The notes beneath the pieces were generated by a model, which was given only the letters and a program-made list of their open reading frames with translations, was not told where the DNA came from and searched no databases. Position numbers and translations under genes: made by a program. From positions 1-64,000 of the forward strand of contig NZ_JAINVG010000032.1 of assembly GCF_020400725.1 (NCBI RefSeq): a stretch of DNA of 64,000 bases, written 5' to 3'. Source of the stretch: Streptomyces sp. NK15101 (GTDB taxonomy: Bacteria > Actinomycetota > Actinomycetes > Streptomycetales > Streptomycetaceae). Shown here piece by piece: positions 59,102-64,000 of this stretch (within the stretch, counting starts at the first letter, position 1; each line of letters starts with the position of its first letter).

Positions 59102-60115
59102 ATGGGCTGGTGGCGGATCGGCACGGACACCATGGCGGGAAGCTCGTTCGTGCTCTCGCCGCTCGCCGAGACGGTCGCCTCGCTCAAGACCCTGCACGCG
59201 GCCGCGGCGGCGCACCCGGGCGAGCGGGCCTGGCTCGCCCGGCACCTGCCCGCCTACCGGGAGCGGCTCGCGGCCGAGCCGCTCGACGCGCTGCTCGTGC
59301 GGGCCGCGATCGGACCCACCTGGAACGCGGACTTCCTCACCCCGACCCCGCCGGGCGATCGCGAGCGGAGCTTCGAGGAGGAGGTCGGGGCGGTCCTGGC
59401 GACCGAACCAGCCGACGCCGTGGACCAGTTGGCGGTCGCGATCGGCGGACCGGTGCCGGAGCCGCTGCGCTCGGCACGGGATCTGCCGCAGCGGCTGGCG
59501 GGCGTGCTCGGCTGGGTGTGGCGGGAGACGGTACGGCCGGAGTGGGCGCGTCGGCGGCGGATCCTGGAGGCCGACGTGACGGCGCGGACGGCCCTGCTGA
59601 GCCGGGGCGGCTGGGCGGCGGCGCTCGACGAGCTCTGCCCGGGGAAGATGCGCTGGCTCGGCGACGGCCGGCTCCAGGTCAACACCCGCGACTATCCGCC
59701 GCGCCGGGTCGACGGGGGACGGCTGCTGCTCGTGCCGGTGACGCCGGCCACCGGCTGGGTGTCCTGGGAGGGGACGGAGCGCTACGCGATCGTCTACCCC
59801 TGCGCGGGGGTCCTGGCGGACACGACCGGCCCGATGGTCCCGGAGGCCCTGGGGGCCCTGCTCGGGACGGCCCGCGCCGGGGTGCTCGTACGGCTCGGGA
59901 CCCCGCTGTCCACCAGCCAGCTGGTGGCGCTCACCGGCCAGGGCCTCGGCTCGGTCGGTCGGCACCTGAAGGTGCTGCTCGACGCCGGACTCGTACGGCG
60001 GGGGCGGGCGGGGCGCTCGGTGCTGTACGAGTGGACGGAGGCGGGTGCGGTACTGGTGGCCGCACAGGAGGACCCCCGCCCCGGTGCTCCTCGGGGCGGG
60101 GGCCGGTCCCTCTGA
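59102..60115 (+). CDS. ArsR-family (winged HTH) transcriptional regulator with large N-terminal domain
   Basis: About 337 residues. The C-terminal winged HTH (GTPLSTSQLVALTGQGLGSVGRHLKVLLDAGLVRRGRAGRSVLYEWTEAG, about 262-312) is ArsR-like; the N-terminal 240 residues are a larger sensor-like region seen in actinomycete ArsR/DUF5937-type proteins. No cysteine metal site is evident. ATG 59102 gives MGWWRIGTDT; an internal Met 11 residues on (MAGSSFVLSPLAETV) resembles the usual start of the family. Confidence 0.8.
   Translation: MGWWRIGTDTMAGSSFVLSPLAETVASLKTLHAAAAAHPGERAWLARHLPAYRERLAAEPLDALLVRAAIGPTWNADFLTPTPPGDRERSFEEEVGAVLATEPADAVDQLAVAIGGPVPEPLRSARDLPQRLAGVLGWVWRETVRPEWARRRRILEADVTARTALLSRGGWAAALDELCPGKMRWLGDGRLQVNTRDYPPRRVDGGRLLLVPVTPATGWVSWEGTERYAIVYPCAGVLADTTGPMVPEALGALLGTARAGVLVRLGTPLSTSQLVALTGQGLGSVGRHLKVLLDAGLVRRGRAGRSVLYEWTEAGAVLVAAQEDPRPGAPRGGGRSL
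60073..60102 (+). terminator. Terminator-like hairpin inside the ArsR 3' end
   Basis: CCCCCGCCCCG (60073-60083) pairs perfectly with CGGGGCGGGGG (60092-60102), loop 8 nt. It is within the last codons of the ArsR-like gene and faces the convergent gcl gene, 31 bp away. Confidence 0.6.
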
Positions 60116-60145
60116 AGAAGGGGGACGATCAGACCCTGAAGACGA

Positions 60146-61933
<1,788 letters not shown>

Positions 61934-62001
61934 GGGAGTGCTCCTGCTTCGGCCGGGCGGATCCAGGCGGGCGCCTCGTCTCGGGAGGCCCCGGCGCCTG
62001 T

Positions 62002-62037
62002 TTCCGTAATGCGGAAATGCTGTTCTGCTATACGGAA
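62002..62037. promoter_or_regulatory. Type B tandem palindromes upstream of gcl
   Basis: Box TTCCG-TAATG-CGGAA (62002-62016, perfect) and box TTCTG-CTATA-CGGAA (62023-62037, one mismatch), 21 bp apart. The nearest box begins 68 bp before the gcl start codon. No type A palindrome is found. Confidence 0.72.
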
Positions 62038-62166
62038 GCAATGTAGGTCGGGCTCCGGAGAACCGTCAAGAGAAGTCCGCCCGCCGGGATCACGGAAGTG
62101 GCCGAACACCCTCCCCCGGCCCGCCGGTGGGTGGACGATGGGGGCGGAACGACAGGGGGTTGGGCT

Positions 62167-63522
62167 GTGGGCGAGTCGGTACCGGTGCGCTGTCCCGAAT
62201 GCCTGCGCACGCAGGCGTACGCGGCACCCGTCTTCCCCTGCGCGTGCGGGAGCCCCGTCGCGCCGCCGGTCCTGGCGGGCGCGGCCGCGGAGCCGATCAC
62301 GCACCGGAACTGGGCGGACGAATGGGTCACCGTCCGCTGCGGGGCCTGCGGCCACGAGAACGACTGGCCGCACCCGGAGCTGGGCTGCCCCTGCGGGACG
62401 GTGCTGCGGATACCCGTACGACCGGCCGAACCGGACCCGGTGGCGCACCGGGCCCCCGTCGACGGCTCGAACGGCACGGCGGACGGCGTGGCCGGAACGG
62501 GCGGCCCTCCGGCCCCGCCCTGGGAGCCGGGGCCGTTCCTGTCGCCGCCGCCGGTGGACCCCGGCGCGCCGCGCCCGCGAACGGGGAACGGGGCCGGTAC
62601 GGGCGGGCCCGGTGCGAACGGGGTCCGTACGGACGGATCCGGTGCGGGCGGGGCCGCCCCCGGCCGGGCCGGTACGGGACACGGCCCGGAGGCGGCCGTG
62701 CCCGGTGCGAACGGGTTCGCACCGGGCACTCCCGGCACCGGCGGAGCCGGGACGACCGACGGGACGGCCCGGGGTGCGTCCGGTGGCGCCGGCGGCGCCG
62801 ACGGCGGGCGGGCCGGAAGCGCGGTGCCCCTCCGTGGGGCCCCCTCCGCGCCCGGGGAAGGCGGATCCCCGTGGTTCGGACCGGGGCCGAGGGGCCGGGG
62901 CCTCGCCGGCCCGGCGGGACGCGGCGCGGACTGGACCGGTCCCACCGGGCGCGGCGCGGGCGGGCTCGGTGCGGACGGGCTCGGTGCGGACGGGCTCGGT
63001 CCGGCCGGACGTGGTGCGGACGGGGCCGGTCCGGCCGGACGTGGTGCGGACGGGACGGGCCCCGCGGGTCCCCGTACGTTCGCCGAGCGGTACCCCGCGC
63101 GCGTACCGCTGCCGCCCACGGCCCCCCGCCCGGCTCCGCTGCGCGGGGCGTTCCGGCCCGTGACGATCCGGACCTCGCGGGACGCGGTCGCGGCGGCGGC
63201 CGGGTACCTGCGCTGGCTCGGGTTCAGAGACGTCGTGCAGCCCGAGGAGCGCCCCGCGTCCGGCGTGGACCTGCGGGCTCCCGGCCTGGTCGCCCAGGTC
63301 GACCCGAGCACCCGGCCCACCGGGCTGCGGGCCGTCGAGTGCCTCTGGCTCAACGGGCTGAGCGCGGCCGCCGTGAGCGTGTTCTTCTCCCTCGCGGGCT
63401 ACACCCCGGAGGCCCGCTCGCGCGCCGCCGAGGTGGGTCTCCCGCTCTTCGTCCTCGACCTGACCGGCACCCCGCAGCCGGTCAACGACGCCGCGGACGA
63501 ACTGACGGCGGGCGGTGCCTGA
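62167..63522 (+). CDS. Zinc-ribbon protein with degenerate Mrr-like C-terminal domain
   Basis: A 451-residue protein with two N-terminal CxxC zinc-ribbon pairs (RCPECLR/CACGS and RCGACGH/CPCGT, about 8-80), a long Gly/Ala/Pro low-complexity middle (about 95-320) and a C-terminal alpha/beta domain (about 345-445; GVDLRAPGLVAQVD... VGLPLFVLDLTG). That domain resembles the Mrr-type restriction nuclease fold but has Asp where the catalytic Q-x-K Lys is expected. GTG 62167 follows AGGGGGT; an in-frame ATG further upstream is less likely. Confidence 0.7.
   Translation: MGESVPVRCPECLRTQAYAAPVFPCACGSPVAPPVLAGAAAEPITHRNWADEWVTVRCGACGHENDWPHPELGCPCGTVLRIPVRPAEPDPVAHRAPVDGSNGTADGVAGTGGPPAPPWEPGPFLSPPPVDPGAPRPRTGNGAGTGGPGANGVRTDGSGAGGAAPGRAGTGHGPEAAVPGANGFAPGTPGTGGAGTTDGTARGASGGAGGADGGRAGSAVPLRGAPSAPGEGGSPWFGPGPRGRGLAGPAGRGADWTGPTGRGAGGLGADGLGADGLGPAGRGADGAGPAGRGADGTGPAGPRTFAERYPARVPLPPTAPRPAPLRGAFRPVTIRTSRDAVAAAAGYLRWLGFRDVVQPEERPASGVDLRAPGLVAQVDPSTRPTGLRAVECLWLNGLSAAAVSVFFSLAGYTPEARSRAAEVGLPLFVLDLTGTPQPVNDAADELTAGGA
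62998..63057 (+). repeat. 30-bp tandem repeat in the zinc-ribbon gene
   Basis: Two units (62998-63027, 63028-63057), near-identical, preceded by 15-bp GGGCTCGGTGCGGAC repeats (about 62961-62998), encode Gly-Ala-Asp-Gly and Gly-Pro-Ala-Gly-Arg motifs. Slippage-prone coding DNA. Confidence 0.75.
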
Positions 63523-63610
63523 GCCTCACAACTCCTCGGCATCCGAAATCGGCCATTCACGCGTGACGATCACGCTCCGCCGGGCACAACACCCTCGGGG
63601 GGTGGGCGTC

Positions 63611-64000
63611 ATGCCGACGGGGTCGTGGTGGTTCATCGGGCTGGCCTGGGGCGAACTGCTGCTCGCCGCCCTCCTGTTGCGAAGCAGCGGAACACGCAGC
63701 GAGGAGAGCGCGGCGAGCACCGTGCCGCCGCCCGAGGCCCTCGCGCTGCTGCGCGGCGGGCGGCGGGCGGCCGTCACCGTCGCGCTGGTGGCGCTGCACC
63801 AGCGCGGGGCGGTGGCGGCGGGGCGCAAACATACGATTCGGGCCAATGGCGGGCCGGGCCGCGCGCGTGACCCCGTGCAGCTCGGAGTGCACCGGGCACT
63901 GCACAGGGCCCTCGCGCTGGGGGCCCTCACGCAGCGCCCCGAGGCACGGCGGGCCGTGGACGCGCTGCGCGGCGAGCTGTGCAGGGCCGGACTGCTGCGA
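63611..64000 (+). CDS. TIGR04222 domain membrane protein, 3' partial
   Basis: The frame runs to the window edge (130 codons). After MPTGSWWFIGLAWGELLLAALLL, a short TM segment, comes PPPEALALLRGGRRAAVTVALVALHQRGAV, the helical start of TIGR04222 domain proteins of actinomycetes. GGGGGTGG precedes the ATG. The gene continues beyond the window, so length and C-terminus are unknown. Confidence 0.72.
   Translation, partial: MPTGSWWFIGLAWGELLLAALLLRSSGTRSEESAASTVPPPEALALLRGGRRAAVTVALVALHQRGAVAAGRKHTIRANGGPGRARDPVQLGVHRALHRALALGALTQRPEARRAVDALRGELCRAGLLR

Noticed and set aside
62960..63060. CRISPR or minisatellite of non-coding origin
   Set aside because: Repeats are in frame in a credible gene with zinc-ribbon motifs on one side and a folded domain on the other.

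Overview
The window is 64 kb of very GC-rich chromosomal DNA with strong third-position GC bias, abundant GTG starts, 4-bp ATGA/GTGA gene overlaps, lipobox and Sec-type exported proteins, GntR/IclR/LuxR regulators, a bacterial P450 and several actinomycete-specific hypothetical families. This points to Streptomyces or a very close relative. No rRNA, tRNA, CRISPR array or intact mobile element is visible. The only transposon trace is a short TnpB remnant fused to a response-regulator remnant.

Layout. 1-6.8 kb: end of a CocE/X-Pro peptidase-like hydrolase, a four-gene polar amino acid ABC importer (gluABCD-like), exonuclease III and a metallo-hydrolase. 6.8-20 kb: a fused PcaD-PcaC protein, a lipoprotein, a BrkB-like membrane protein, a ROK kinase with a ribose-type ABC sugar importer and its GntR regulator, a Gfo/Idh oxidoreductase, a P450 and a DMT transporter. 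20-21.7 kb: a DHFR-like reductase and an SDR. 21.7-25.3 kb: allantoicase, allantoinase and a divergent IclR regulator (AllR-like). 25.3-33.5 kb: an ABC exporter-like pair divergent from a two-component system, a set of small membrane/stress proteins and a DHA2-type efflux pump. 33.6-37.6 kb: a large LuxR/MalT-like regulator and a MobA-like nucleotidyltransferase. 37.8-39.4 kb: malate synthase. 39.7-45.8 kb: secreted SGNH hydrolase, FN3 lipoprotein and poorly characterised proteins. 45.8-53.9 kb: purine/urate block (racemase-family protein, two NCS2 permeases, 8-oxoguanine/guanine-type deaminase, uricase, HIU hydrolase, OHCU decarboxylase, small regulator). 54-62 kb: hydroxypyruvate isomerase, tartronate semialdehyde reductase, catalase, an MFS/ArsR divergon and glyoxylate carboligase. 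62-64 kb: a zinc-ribbon protein and the start of a TIGR04222-type protein.

The genes scattered from 21.7 to 62 kb form one pathway: 8-oxoguanine -> urate -> (uricase, HIU hydrolase, OHCU decarboxylase) -> allantoin -> (allantoinase, allantoicase) -> glyoxylate -> either malate (malate synthase) or tartronate semialdehyde and glycerate (Gcl, Hyi, GlxR). Catalase would remove the peroxide made by uricase. Ureidoglycolate lyase, urease, xanthine dehydrogenase and glycerate kinase are not in the window.

The main finding is regulatory. Two different palindromes mark this pathway. Type B (consensus TTCCR-N5-YRGAA) occurs as a tandem pair with exactly 21 bp from repeat to repeat upstream of allB/allR, aceB, hyi-glxR and gcl. 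Type A (TCAAC-N5-GTTGA) occurs once upstream of allB, aceB, the uraD-HIUH-uricase operon and katA. The urate/peroxide genes have A only, the glyoxylate-assimilation genes have B only, and the two middle promoters have both. This looks like a two-regulator code; the B regulator is probably the IclR protein in the window, and the A regulator is unassigned.
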